Positions 20,773 through 29,480 of a stretch of DNA of 64,000 bases are shown here, piece after piece; within the stretch, counting starts at the first letter, position 1, and every line of letters starts with the position of its first letter. The DNA comes from JAYRSJ01 sp041920215 (GTDB lineage Bacteria > Pseudomonadota > Gammaproteobacteria > Burkholderiales > Burkholderiaceae_C). Location: contig JAYRSJ010000022.1 in assembly GCA_041920215.1 (NCBI GenBank), positions 1-64,000 of the forward strand. The letters are read 5' to 3'. The notes beneath the pieces are model-generated. The model searched no databases. It was not told where the DNA came from and worked only from the letters and a program-made list of their open reading frames with translations. Position numbers and translations under genes: made by a program.

Positions 20773-22314
20773 TCAGGCGCCGCGCGTGCCCAGCCGGAAG
20801 GCCTCCACCAGGCCGGCCAGCTGGGTGGCCTGCTGCTGCATGCTGGCGGCGGCCGCGGCGCTTTCCTCCACCAGGGCGGAGTTCTGCTGGGTCATATGGT
20901 CCAGCTGGGCCACCGCCTGGTTCACCTGGCCTATGCTCAGGCTCTGCTCGCGGCTGCTGGCGCTGACCTCGCCCAGCACATCGGCCACCCGGCGCACGCT
21001 GCCCACCACCTCGCTCATCGTGCTGCCGGCACGGTTGACCAGGGAGGAACCGGCCTCGACCTCGCTGACGCTGGCGCCGATCAGGCCCTTGATCTCCTTG
21101 GCCGCCTCGGCGCTGCGCTGGGCCAGCGTGCGCACCTCGGAGGCCACCACCGCGAAGCCGCGGCCCTGCTCGCCGGCCCGCGCCGCTTCCACCGCCGCAT
21201 TCAGCGCCAGGATATTGGTCTGGAAGGCGATGCCGTCGATCACGCCGATGATGTCGCCGATGCGGCTCGAGCTGCTCTGGATGCGACCCATGCTGGCGAC
21301 CACCTGGCCCACCACATCGCCACCGCTTTGCGCCACCTGGGCGGCGTTGAGCGCCAGCTGGTTGGCGGTGGCGGCCGAATCGGAGGACTGGTGCACCGTG
21401 GCGGTCAGCTGCTCCATCGTCGAGGCGGTCTCTTGCAGGCTGCTGGCGGTCTCCTCGGTGCGTTGGCTGAGGTCGGCATTGCCGTCGGCGATCTCGGTGG
21501 CCGCGGTCTTGATGTTCTCGGCGCTGTCGCGCACCGCCTGCACGATGCCGCGCAGCGACACCACCATGGTGTTGAGGCCGCGCTGCAGATCGCCGATCTC
21601 GTCGCTGCGCGCGCCGGCGTCGATCTGCACCGACAGATCGCCGTTGCCGATGCGCTCGGTGGCAGCCAGCGCGGTGCGCAGCGGCGGCACGATGGCCCGC
21701 ACCATCAGCCAGGTCGAGATCAGCAGCAGCAGCACCACCGCGCTCAGCACGCTGGCGGTGATGCTGATGTCGATGCTGCGCGCGCGCTGGGCGGCGGCGG
21801 CCTGGTCGACCGCACGCTGGTACTGCAGGTCGACAAAGGCCTTCTGTGCGTCCAGATAGGCATTGAGCTCGCTGCGCACCTTGGCGATGCCGGCCTCGTC
21901 GCGGCTCTTGGCGGCCTCGTTGCGGGTCGCGATATAGACGCCGCGCGCCTTCGCGATCGCGGCCAGGCTGGCCTTCTCGGCCTCGGTATCGGCGCTGGCG
22001 TCGATCTTCTTCTGCAGCGTGGAGATCGCGGCCGAGGTGGCGTCCATCTCGGGCTTGAGCAGCCCGCCCAGCGCGGGGTCCGGGCTCATCAGGCCGGCCA
22101 TGGTGCGGGCCGCGTTGGCCTGGGTCAGGCCGGCCCAGCGCAGCGCCATCTCCAGCTTGTCGCGCTGGGCGGTCTGGGCCTGCTGCTCGGCCGCCAGCTC
22201 CTGCGAGGTGCGCCAGCTGCTGATCACGGTGACCGCGACCAGCAGCACCGCGGTCACCAGGGTGGGCAGCCAGAGGCGAAAGGAAATGCCGGTCTTGTTG
22301 CCTGTCTTGTTCAT
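20773..22314 (-). CDS. methyl-accepting chemotaxis protein
   Basis: 513 residues. Helix about 12-30, a periplasmic helical sensor segment of about 160 residues, a second helix about 186-208, a HAMP domain, then the long signalling coiled coil. The receptor tip is typical (IDGIAFQTNILALNAAVEAARAG, then GRGFAVVASEVRTLAQRS). The ligand-binding part resembles four-helix-bundle sensors; the ligand cannot be told. It lies 92 bp upstream of the diguanylate cyclase on the same strand, so motility and c-di-GMP functions are adjacent. Confidence 0.95.
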   Translation of the reverse strand: MNKTGNKTGISFRLWLPTLVTAVLLVAVTVISSWRTSQELAAEQQAQTAQRDKLEMALRWAGLTQANAARTMAGLMSPDPALGGLLKPEMDATSAAISTLQKKIDASADTEAEKASLAAIAKARGVYIATRNEAAKSRDEAGIAKVRSELNAYLDAQKAFVDLQYQRAVDQAAAAQRARSIDISITASVLSAVVLLLLISTWLMVRAIVPPLRTALAATERIGNGDLSVQIDAGARSDEIGDLQRGLNTMVVSLRGIVQAVRDSAENIKTAATEIADGNADLSQRTEETASSLQETASTMEQLTATVHQSSDSAATANQLALNAAQVAQSGGDVVGQVVASMGRIQSSSSRIGDIIGVIDGIAFQTNILALNAAVEAARAGEQGRGFAVVASEVRTLAQRSAEAAKEIKGLIGASVSEVEAGSSLVNRAGSTMSEVVGSVRRVADVLGEVSASSREQSLSIGQVNQAVAQLDHMTQQNSALVEESAAAAASMQQQATQLAGLVEAFRLGTRGA

Positions 22315-22445
22315 CTGCGCGCTCCTGCGTTCAATGCACCAACGATGTGCCTTCGATTGAATGCCGGGGCGGGCGCCCTGTCAATGCGGGGCGGCCAGAC
22401 CTCGCACGCCTGTCGCCTGCGTCGGGGTCAGGTCTTGAGCCGGGC

Positions 22446-22481
22446 AAAACAAAAGCCCGCAGGCCATGGGCGCTGCGGGCT
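22446..22481 (-). terminator. rho-independent terminator of the indolepyruvate oxidoreductase gene
   Basis: Read on the minus strand: stem AGCCCGCAG / CTGCGGGCT with a 10-base loop, followed by TTTTGTTTT. It begins 16 bp after the stop of the oxidoreductase gene and insulates the chemoreceptor gene from it. Confidence 0.85.
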
Positions 22482-22496
22482 CGGGGGCTGCCGGCT

Positions 22497-25400
22497 TCAG
22501 GCCAGCTGCTGCCACTGCTGCATCAACGCGTCCCACTTGGCGCGGGCCGCCTTGACATGGCGCTCCTTGACATGGCCGTAGCCGCGGATCTCCTCGGGGA
22601 CGCGGGCGATCTCGGTCGCCAGGCTCAGGCGCTCGCTGGTCAGGCCCTTGGCCAGCAGGGTCTCGATGCTGGCGCGGTAGTCGACGATCAGCTGGCGCTC
22701 CATCCGGCGCTCCTCGGTGCGGCCGAAGATGTCGAAGGCACCGCCGCGCAGGCCCTTGAGCTTGGCCAGCAGGCCAAAGGCGGGGCGCACCCAGCTGCCG
22801 AAGGGGCGCTTGACCAGCTCGCCCTTGTCGTTCTTCTTGGCCAGCAGCGGCGGCGCCAGGTGGTGGACGATCTTGTAGTCGCCCTCGAACTGCGCCGCCA
22901 GTTTTTGCACGAACTTGGGGTCGGTGTGCAGACGGGCGACCTCGTACTCGTCCTTGTAGGCCATCAGCTTGAACAGATAGCGGGCGACGGCCTCGCTGAG
23001 GCGGGTCGAGTTCAGCGGGCTTTCGGCGGCGCGCACCTGCTCGACAAAGGCCCGGTAGCGCTGCGCATAGGCGGCGTCCTGGTAGTCGCTCAGGAACTCG
23101 ACGCGCTTGGCCACCAGCTCGTCCACGCTCTGGCGCTTGACGATCTGGATCACCTGCTGGGTGGCGAACAGGGCCTGCACCGCGGCCAGATCATGGGCGC
23201 AGCGGCGGCCCCATTCGAAGGCGGCCTTGTTGTTGTCGATCTGCACGCCGTTGAGCTCGATGGCGCGCATCAGCGCGGCATAGCTCAGCGGCACACGGCC
23301 CTTCTGCCAGGCGTAGCCCAGCATCAGCGGGTTGGTGTAGAGCGAGTCGCCGACCAGCTTCACCGCCACCTCCTCGGCATCGAACATGCCCAGGTTCTGA
23401 GTCCCGACGGCCTTGGCCACCGCGGCCTCGCAGGCGGCGCCGGGGAAGCTCCAGTTGGCGTCGTTGACCAGGCTGGCGGTCGGCGAGCCGTGGGTGTTCA
23501 GTGCCACATAGCTGCGGCCCTCGCGCATCACCGCCAGCGTGCTCTTGTTGGCCGCCACGATGGAGTCGCAGGCGATCACCAGCTGGGCCTCGGCGGTGCC
23601 GACCTTGGTGCAGTGGATGTCCTCGGCCCGGTTGGCGATCTGGATATGGCTCCAGGTGGCGCCGCCCTTCTGGGCCAGGCCGGCGGCGTCCTGGGTGATC
23701 ACGCCCTTGCCTTCCAGGTGGGCGGCCATGCCCAGCAGCTGGCCGATGGTGATCACGCCGGTGCCGCCCACGCCGGCCACCACGATGCCCCAGGCCTTGT
23801 CGGCATTGGGGATCTGCGGCTGGGGCAGCACGGGCAGGCTGGCGTCGAAGGGGCTGGCTTTCTTGTCCTTCTTGGGCTTCTTCAGCTCGCCGCCCTCGAT
23901 GGTGACGAAGCTGGGGCAGAAGCCCTTGACGCAGCTGAAGTCCTTGTTGCAGCTGTTCTGGTTGATCTGGCGCTTGCGGCCGAACTCGGTCTCCAGCGGC
24001 TCCACCGACAGGCAGTTGCTCTGGATCGAGCAGTCGCCGCAGCCCTCGCAGACCAGCTCGTTGATCACCGTGCGCTTGGCCGGATCGACCAGCTTGCCGC
24101 GCTTGCGGCGGCGGCGCTTCTCGGTGGCGCAGGTCTGGTCGTAGATGATGACGCTGACGCCGGCGATCTCGCGGAACTGGCGCTGGATCGCATCCAACTC
24201 GTCGCGGTGGTGCACGGTGACGCCGGCGGCCAGCGCCCGGCCGCTGTACTTCTCGGGCTCGTCGGTGACGATCACCAGCTTGGCCACGCCCTCCGAGATC
24301 AGGCTGTTCATGATCTGGGTGACGCTATGGCCCTCGGGGCGTTCGCCCACCTGCTGGCCGCCGGTCATCGCGACCGCGTCGTTGTACAGCAGCTTGTAGG
24401 TGATGTTGACGCCGGCGGCGATGCTCTGGCGTATCGCCAGGATGCCGCTATGGAAGTAGGTGCCGTCGCCCAGGTTGGAGAAGATGTGCTTCTCGTCGGT
24501 GAACGGCGCCTGGCCCACCCAGGGCACGCCCTCGCCACCCATCTGGGTGAAGGTGGCGGTGCTGCGGCCGGGCATCCAGGTCACCATGTAATGGCAGCCG
24601 ATGCCGCCCACCGCGCGCGAACCCTCGGGCACGCGGGTGCTGGTGTTGTGCGGGCAGCCCGAGCAGAACCAGGGCGTGCGATCGGCGCCGCCGGCGGTCT
24701 TCTCCTCGCTCTTCAGCGAGGCTTCCTTGGCGTCGATCAGGGCCACGCGGGCCTCCAGGCGGGCCGCCACATCGGCGTCCACGCCCAGCTTCTTCAGGCG
24801 CTTGGCGATGGCGCGGGCGATGATGGCGGGCGTCAGATCGGCCTGCGGGCGCAGCAGCCAGTTGCTGCTGGGATTGGGCAGGCCCCACTCGCCGCCGCTG
24901 CCTTCGGCGGCCTGGCCGTCGTCGTTGAACTTGCCCAGCACATGGGGCCGCACATCGGGGCGCCAGTTGTAGAGCTGTTCCTTGATCTGGTACTCGATGA
25001 CCTGGCGCTTCTCCTCGATGACCAGGATCTCCTGCAGGCCGGCCGCGAAGTCGCGGGTGATCTCGGCCTCCAGCGGCCAGACCACATTCACCTTGTGCAG
25101 GCGGATGCCGAGGCGGCGGCAGGTGTCGTCGTCCAGACCCAGGTCGTGCAGGGCCTGGCGGGTGTCGTTCCAGGCCTTGCCCGAGGCGATCAGGCCCAGG
25201 CGGTCCTGCGGCGTCGCGATGACGTTGTAGTTGAGCTTGTTGGCACGCACATAGGCCAGCGCGGCGTACCACTTGTAGTCCATCATCCGCGCTTCCTGCT
25301 CCAGCGGCGGATCGGGCCAGCGGATGTGCAGGCCGCCCGCCGGCATCTGGAAGTCCTCGGGGGTGATGATCTGGACCCGGTCCGGATCGACGCTGATGCT

Positions 25401-26063
25401 GGCCGAGGATTCGACGATCTCCTGGATGGTCTTCATGCCCGACCACAGGCCCGAGAAGCGGCTCATCGCGAAGGCATGCAGGCCCATGTCCAGGATGTCC
25501 TGCACGCTGGACGGGAAGAACACCGGGAAACCCACCGCCTTGAACACATGGTCGCTCTGGTGCGCGGCGGTGCTGCTCTTGGCGATATGGTCGTCGCCGG
25601 CCACCGCGATCACGCCGCCATGCTTGGACGTGCCAGCCATATTGGCGTGCTTGAACACATCGATGCAGCGGTCCACGCCCGGGCCCTTGCCATACCAGAG
25701 GCCGAACACGCCGTCGAAGCGCGCCTTCTCGGGGAACAGGGCCAGCTGCTGCGTGCCCCAGACCGCGGTGGCGCCCAGCTCCTCGTTGACGCCGGGCTGG
25801 AACACGATGTTCTGCCTGGCCAGATGCTTTTTGGCGGCCATCAGCGCCTGGTCATAGCCGCCCAGCGGCGAGCCGCGGTAGCCGGAAACGAAGCCGGCGG
25901 TATTGAGCCCGGCCAGCGCGTCGCGGGTGCGTTGCAGCATCGGCAGGCGCACCAGGGCCTGCACCCCGCTCATGAAGGCGCGACCCTGGTCGAGCGCGTA
26001 TTTGTCGTCCAGCGAGACCTTCTCGAGGGCGCGCAGAATATGTTCGGGCAGCGGGGCGTTCAT
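22497..26063 (-). CDS. indolepyruvate:ferredoxin oxidoreductase, fused alpha-beta form
   Basis: 1188 residues, the one-piece form found in many Proteobacteria. The N-terminal part is the TPP-dependent 2-oxoacid oxidoreductase region. Around residue 660 is a ferredoxin-like cluster region (CEGCGDCSIQSNC, then CNKDFSCVKGFC). Residues about 760-960 match the gamma/IorB domain (GVGGTGVITIGQLLGMAAHLEGKG split over two strands). A C-terminal extension of about 200 residues is the usual tail. It oxidatively decarboxylates aryl-pyruvates from aromatic amino acids to acyl-CoA with ferredoxin. A divergent Lrp-type gene and its own terminator mark it as a single-gene unit. Confidence 0.94.
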   Translation of the reverse strand: MNAPLPEHILRALEKVSLDDKYALDQGRAFMSGVQALVRLPMLQRTRDALAGLNTAGFVSGYRGSPLGGYDQALMAAKKHLARQNIVFQPGVNEELGATAVWGTQQLALFPEKARFDGVFGLWYGKGPGVDRCIDVFKHANMAGTSKHGGVIAVAGDDHIAKSSTAAHQSDHVFKAVGFPVFFPSSVQDILDMGLHAFAMSRFSGLWSGMKTIQEIVESSASISVDPDRVQIITPEDFQMPAGGLHIRWPDPPLEQEARMMDYKWYAALAYVRANKLNYNVIATPQDRLGLIASGKAWNDTRQALHDLGLDDDTCRRLGIRLHKVNVVWPLEAEITRDFAAGLQEILVIEEKRQVIEYQIKEQLYNWRPDVRPHVLGKFNDDGQAAEGSGGEWGLPNPSSNWLLRPQADLTPAIIARAIAKRLKKLGVDADVAARLEARVALIDAKEASLKSEEKTAGGADRTPWFCSGCPHNTSTRVPEGSRAVGGIGCHYMVTWMPGRSTATFTQMGGEGVPWVGQAPFTDEKHIFSNLGDGTYFHSGILAIRQSIAAGVNITYKLLYNDAVAMTGGQQVGERPEGHSVTQIMNSLISEGVAKLVIVTDEPEKYSGRALAAGVTVHHRDELDAIQRQFREIAGVSVIIYDQTCATEKRRRRKRGKLVDPAKRTVINELVCEGCGDCSIQSNCLSVEPLETEFGRKRQINQNSCNKDFSCVKGFCPSFVTIEGGELKKPKKDKKASPFDASLPVLPQPQIPNADKAWGIVVAGVGGTGVITIGQLLGMAAHLEGKGVITQDAAGLAQKGGATWSHIQIANRAEDIHCTKVGTAEAQLVIACDSIVAANKSTLAVMREGRSYVALNTHGSPTASLVNDANWSFPGAACEAAVAKAVGTQNLGMFDAEEVAVKLVGDSLYTNPLMLGYAWQKGRVPLSYAALMRAIELNGVQIDNNKAAFEWGRRCAHDLAAVQALFATQQVIQIVKRQSVDELVAKRVEFLSDYQDAAYAQRYRAFVEQVRAAESPLNSTRLSEAVARYLFKLMAYKDEYEVARLHTDPKFVQKLAAQFEGDYKIVHHLAPPLLAKKNDKGELVKRPFGSWVRPAFGLLAKLKGLRGGAFDIFGRTEERRMERQLIVDYRASIETLLAKGLTSERLSLATEIARVPEEIRGYGHVKERHVKAARAKWDALMQQWQQLA

Positions 26064-26287
26064 CGTCAGGGGGCTCCAGGATGGCGTGCTTGTGGCGGCT
26101 CGGGTCGAGCGATGGCTGAGGGCGCTGGCGCCACGGCTTGTGGCCTGGCGCCGGCCCGGGGTTCTGGCCTTGTGGCCCTTGCCGGCTTTTCGGCCGGCCT
26201 GCGAGTGTAGGGAATTGGCCGCGAGCGGTGCTTTCTATCTCTCGCGGTATCCCGGCGCTCAGAGCAATAATCTTGCGCTGAAAACCG

Positions 26288-26884
26288 ATGGAGTGGCGAT
26301 TGGCTTCCAAAAATCCTGAGTCAGGGAATACCACGAGAAGGCTGAACGCCTCGCTGGCGGCGCGCTCGCGCCCCGCGGCGGTCGAGGCCGACGAACCCCA
26401 GGGCGACGCGCTCGACCGCTATCACATCGCCATCCTGGCCGAGCTGCAGCGCGAGGCCCGGCTCTCCAATGCCGAGCTGGCGGCCCGCATCGGCCTGTCG
26501 GCGGCGCCCACCTGGCGGCGGGTGCGCTGGCTGGAGGAGCAGGGCTATATCACCGGCTATCGCGCCGAGATCGACCGCCGCAAGGTCGGGCTGGGCGTGC
26601 TGGCCTTTGTGCGCCTGGATGCCGACCGCAACAATGGCGCCGACACCCGCCAGCTGGAGGAGGCGATACGGCGCCTGCCCGAGGTGATCGCCTGTCACTA
26701 CATCTCGGGCGCCGGCACCTTCGAGCTGCAGGTGCTGGCCACCGATCTGGATGCCTTCTCGCGCTTCTCGATCGACACCCTGCTGAACCTGCCGAATGTG
26801 AAGGACATCCACACCAGCTTCTCGCTGGGCGAGGTCAAGGCCGGCGGCGTGATGCCGCTGAACCATCTGAAGGCGGGCGCCTGA
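26288..26884 (+). CDS. Lrp/AsnC-family transcriptional regulator
   Basis: 198 residues: an unusual basic N-terminal extension of about 42 residues, then the winged HTH (LDRYHIAILAELQREARLSNAELAARIGLS) and an RAM effector domain (ISGAGTFELQVLATDLDAFSRF). Lrp members commonly control divergent amino-acid genes, so the indolepyruvate oxidoreductase 224 bp away is the likely target and an aromatic amino acid a likely effector (inference). An AATAAT hexamer at 26266-26271 is a possible -10 element. A later start inside the extension cannot be excluded. Confidence 0.9.
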   Translation: MEWRLASKNPESGNTTRRLNASLAARSRPAAVEADEPQGDALDRYHIAILAELQREARLSNAELAARIGLSAAPTWRRVRWLEEQGYITGYRAEIDRRKVGLGVLAFVRLDADRNNGADTRQLEEAIRRLPEVIACHYISGAGTFELQVLATDLDAFSRFSIDTLLNLPNVKDIHTSFSLGEVKAGGVMPLNHLKAGA

Positions 26885-27025
26885 GGCGGCGCCGGCCGAC
26901 CTGCTAATCTGCGCGGCCAAAGCCGCCGGAACGATCCGGGTCGAAAGCGACTGAACAGCAAAGCGCACGATGCAGGCCTGCTAGCGGAGTAGGCACTACC
27001 GGCAGGGAGGAGTCTCTGAAACACC

Positions 27026-27937
27026 ATGCCCAGCGCCGCAGCCCTGCCTCTGCGTCATCTGCTGCTTGCTCTCGCGGTCGTCGCGATCTGGGGCAGCAAT
27101 TTCGTCGTGATACGCCACGGCCTCGATGCCTTTCCGCCGCTGCTGTTCGCGGCGCTGCGCTTCAGCTTCGCGCTGCTGCCGGCGGCCCTGCTGCTGCCGC
27201 GGCCGGCCGTGCCCTGGGGCAATCTGGCGGCCTACGGGCTGCTGGTGGGCTTCGGCCAGTTCGGCCTGCTCTATCTGGCGATGCGCGACCAGATCACGCC
27301 GGGTCTGGCCTCGCTGGTGATACAGACCCAGGTCTTCTTCACGCTGCTGCTGGCGGTGTGGCTGGCGCGCGAGAAGGTGCAGGCCTACCAATGGCTGGGC
27401 CTGGCGCTGTCCGCGGCGGGCATCGCGCTGATCGCCGCCCATACCGACGGCACGACCACCGTGCTGGGCCTGGGCATGGTGCTGCTGGCCGCCCTCAGCT
27501 GGGCCGGCGGCAATATCGTCGGCAAGCGCGCCGGCCGGGTCAATATGCTGGCCTATGTGGTCTGGAGCAGCCTGTTCGCGATACCGCCGCTGCTGCTGCT
27601 CTTGCTGCTGATCGAGGGGCCAGGTCTTGCCTGGCAGGCCCTCAGCCATGCCTCCGGCGGGGCCTGGCTGGCGCTGCTGTGGCAGGCCTGGGGCAATACC
27701 CTGTTCGGCTACGGCGTGTGGAGCTGGCTGCTGGCCCGTCACGCGGCGGCGCAGATCGTGCCCATGGCTCTGCTGGTGCCGGTCTTCGGCATGAGCAGCG
27801 CGGCCCTGCTGCTGGCCGAGCCGCTGCCGGGCTGGAAGCTGGGCGCCGCGGCCCTGGTGCTCAGCGGCCTGGCGCTGAACCTGCTGTGGCCGCTGCGACC
27901 CTGGGCCCGCAGCGACGCCCAGAGAAGAACGGCCTGA
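27026..27937 (+). CDS. EamA/DMT-family transporter
   Basis: 303 residues with ten predicted membrane helices in two EamA repeats. The first begins VVAIWGSNFVVIRHG with the conserved tryptophan-glycine-serine segment; the second starts near LGMVLLAALSWAGGNIVGKRAG. The family exports amino acids or other metabolites. A GGGAGGAG ribosome site lies at 27006-27013, a rather long 12 bases before the ATG. The gap to the Lrp gene is 141 bp; an Lrp-controlled exporter would be a common pairing, but no operator was identified. Confidence 0.92.
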   Translation: MPSAAALPLRHLLLALAVVAIWGSNFVVIRHGLDAFPPLLFAALRFSFALLPAALLLPRPAVPWGNLAAYGLLVGFGQFGLLYLAMRDQITPGLASLVIQTQVFFTLLLAVWLAREKVQAYQWLGLALSAAGIALIAAHTDGTTTVLGLGMVLLAALSWAGGNIVGKRAGRVNMLAYVVWSSLFAIPPLLLLLLLIEGPGLAWQALSHASGGAWLALLWQAWGNTLFGYGVWSWLLARHAAAQIVPMALLVPVFGMSSAALLLAEPLPGWKLGAAALVLSGLALNLLWPLRPWARSDAQRRTA

Positions 27938-27951
27938 AGGGAGAGTCTCAG

Positions 27952-28662
27952 ATGGACATTGCCCAACGCGTTGCCCAGCTGCCCGAGGCGCAGCTGCGCC
28001 AGGTGCTGACACGCTTGCTGAGCGGCTACACCAGCCCGGCCTTCGGCGTGCTGCCCAAGCTGGAGCAGGAGCTGGCCATGCTGGAGGCCCTGCAGGCCCT
28101 GGGCCTGATCAGCGCCGAGCCCGGTCTTTACGAACTCGTCAGCCAGCTGCGGGTCACCCGGGCCAAGGCCCGCAACCTGCTCTATGCGCTGGAGCTGCGC
28201 CGCGCCAGCCCCGAGCGCCTGGACGGTCAGCTGCGGGCCCTGCTGCGCGCGCCGCTGCTGCTCAAGCAGGGCGAGCTCTTCGCGCTGGAGATCGAGAGCC
28301 CGCTGCTGATCGACCATCTGAAGGCGCGCCTGCAGCAGCTGGGCCATGCCAGCGACGGCGCCTTCTCGTCCAGCCTGGTGAGCCTGAAGCTGGAGGCCCT
28401 GGTGGCGCTGATCGCGTCCTGCCTCGGCGCCGAGGAGCAGGAGCGGCTGCGCCGTGCCCTGGTCAAGGCCGGTGCGCCCGACACCTCGTTTGCCGGCATC
28501 GTCGCCGCGGCGCTGAAGAAGCTGGCCGGCAAGCTGGCCGACAAGGCCGGCGAGGCCGCGCTGGGCCAGCTCAGCGACTATCTGGGGCCGCTGCTCGATG
28601 CCTCGGCCCAGGCCGCGGGCCGGCAGCTGGGTGCTTTGTTCAAGCCGGCAGCGGGGCCCTGA
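27952..28662 (+). CDS. conserved-looking protein of unknown function
   Basis: 236 residues, 14 bp after the EamA gene with a GGGAGAG ribosome site, so probably the same transcript. All-helical, Leu/Ala/Arg-rich, with no signal peptide or membrane helix. The middle has LLYALELRRASPE, then LKQGELFALEIESPLLIDHLKA; the C-terminal 60 residues are an amphipathic Ala/Lys/Gly helix region (LKKLAGKLADKAGEAALGQL) that could associate with membranes or self-assemble. No family recognised. Confidence 0.75.
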   Translation: MDIAQRVAQLPEAQLRQVLTRLLSGYTSPAFGVLPKLEQELAMLEALQALGLISAEPGLYELVSQLRVTRAKARNLLYALELRRASPERLDGQLRALLRAPLLLKQGELFALEIESPLLIDHLKARLQQLGHASDGAFSSSLVSLKLEALVALIASCLGAEEQERLRRALVKAGAPDTSFAGIVAAALKKLAGKLADKAGEAALGQLSDYLGPLLDASAQAAGRQLGALFKPAAGP

Positions 28663-28680
28663 CAGGTGCATGATGCGGGC

Positions 28681-29397
28681 ATGAAGAAGCAACCGCCGCG
28701 CCGCTCCCTGCTGGCCCTGTCTGCGCTGGTCCTGCTGGTCCCGTTGGTCCTGCCGCTCCCGGCCCAGGCCGCCGACAAGCCACTGCCCGCCCGCAATCTC
28801 TGGGTGGAGCTGCGCTGGGTCGAGGGCCGGGTCAGCGCGGCGGCGGTGGCCGGTGTGCGCGATGGCGCCCTGGTGCTGGGCACCGATGGCGCGGTCTCGC
28901 CGCGCGGCCAGATCCTGCTGGGCACCCAGGGCCAGCAGACCCGCGAGCAGCGCCTGGACCGGCTGCTGGTGCTCAATGGCCGCAGCGCCCGCATCCGGCT
29001 GGAGGAGCAGCGGCCCCTGCAGTGGCTGGACTACCAGCTGCGCATGGGCCCGGACGGCCAGGGGCCGGCGCGCATCGACCTGCAGCCGCGCGAGCTGTGG
29101 CAGTCCATCGCCAGCGGCTTCAGCCTGACGCCGCGCTGGCCCGGGGGCGGCGCCCAGGTCGAGGTGGAGCTGCATATCGAGTCGCCGCAGCCGGCGACCG
29201 GCAGCGCCAGCCCGGCCGCCGCCCCGGCCGCCCAGCAGCAGCTGCACAGCACGGTGGCCCTGGGCCTGGGCCAGTGGCTGACCATCGCACGCAGCGGCCA
29301 GGCCCTGCAGCGCGAGGCGGCCGGCACCCTCAGCAGCCGCTCGGCCGAGGCGCAGACCCTGCGCGAGCTGCAGCTGCGGGTGGATCTGGCGCCCTGA
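28681..29397 (+). CDS. secreted protein with secretin-like beta domain
   Basis: 238 residues with a Sec signal peptide (cleavage near PAQAADK, about residue 30). It starts 18 bp after the preceding gene. The order of motifs recalls the beta domain of secretins: VELRWVEG, VLNGRSARIRLEEQRPLQW (compare the 'NG..A.i..G...P' turn), PRWPGGGAQVEVEL, then STVALGLGQWLTIARSG (compare 'tTv.l.dGqtlviGGl'). It is far too short to be a pore-forming secretin and has no N-domains, so a secretin relative with a periplasmic role is inferred. No other secretion genes are nearby. Confidence 0.7.
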   Translation: MKKQPPRRSLLALSALVLLVPLVLPLPAQAADKPLPARNLWVELRWVEGRVSAAAVAGVRDGALVLGTDGAVSPRGQILLGTQGQQTREQRLDRLLVLNGRSARIRLEEQRPLQWLDYQLRMGPDGQGPARIDLQPRELWQSIASGFSLTPRWPGGGAQVEVELHIESPQPATGSASPAAAPAAQQQLHSTVALGLGQWLTIARSGQALQREAAGTLSSRSAEAQTLRELQLRVDLAP

Positions 29398-29419
29398 ATG
29401 AGACGGGCGCCTGCCGGTT

Positions 29420-29446
29420 ATTGGTATTTGATTGGCATTTGATTGG
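29420..29446. repeat. three helically phased ATTGG repeats upstream of the chitinase gene
   Basis: ATTGG occurs at 29420, 29431 and 29442, exactly 11 bp apart; the last two copies share ATTTGATTGG. The array is AT-rich in a very GC-rich setting and ends 34 bp before the chitinase ATG, so it lies in the promoter zone. Possible activator site or bent DNA. Confidence 0.5.
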
Positions 29447-29480
29447 TGTTAGCCTTGCGGCCTTACACGCCGGAGGCCCC

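Noticed and set aside
19106..21859. 917-codon plus-strand frame spanning the cyclase and chemoreceptor genes
   Set aside because: Runs across two recognised genes on the other strand; no motif in its product.
22455..22480. Hairpin considered as terminator of the chemoreceptor gene
   Set aside because: The chemoreceptor gene starts nearby and reads away; the T-tract side fits the minus-strand oxidoreductase gene ending at 22497.
22347..26210. Open frame of 1287 codons on the plus strand opposite the indolepyruvate oxidoreductase gene
   Set aside because: Shadow of a high-GC coding strand: product is His/Gly/Gln/Ala-rich without domains, while the minus strand encodes a clear enzyme.
29180..29260. 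Ala/Pro-coding repeats in the secretin-like gene, considered as a repeat element
   Set aside because: Ordinary low-complexity coding sequence in a GC-rich genome.
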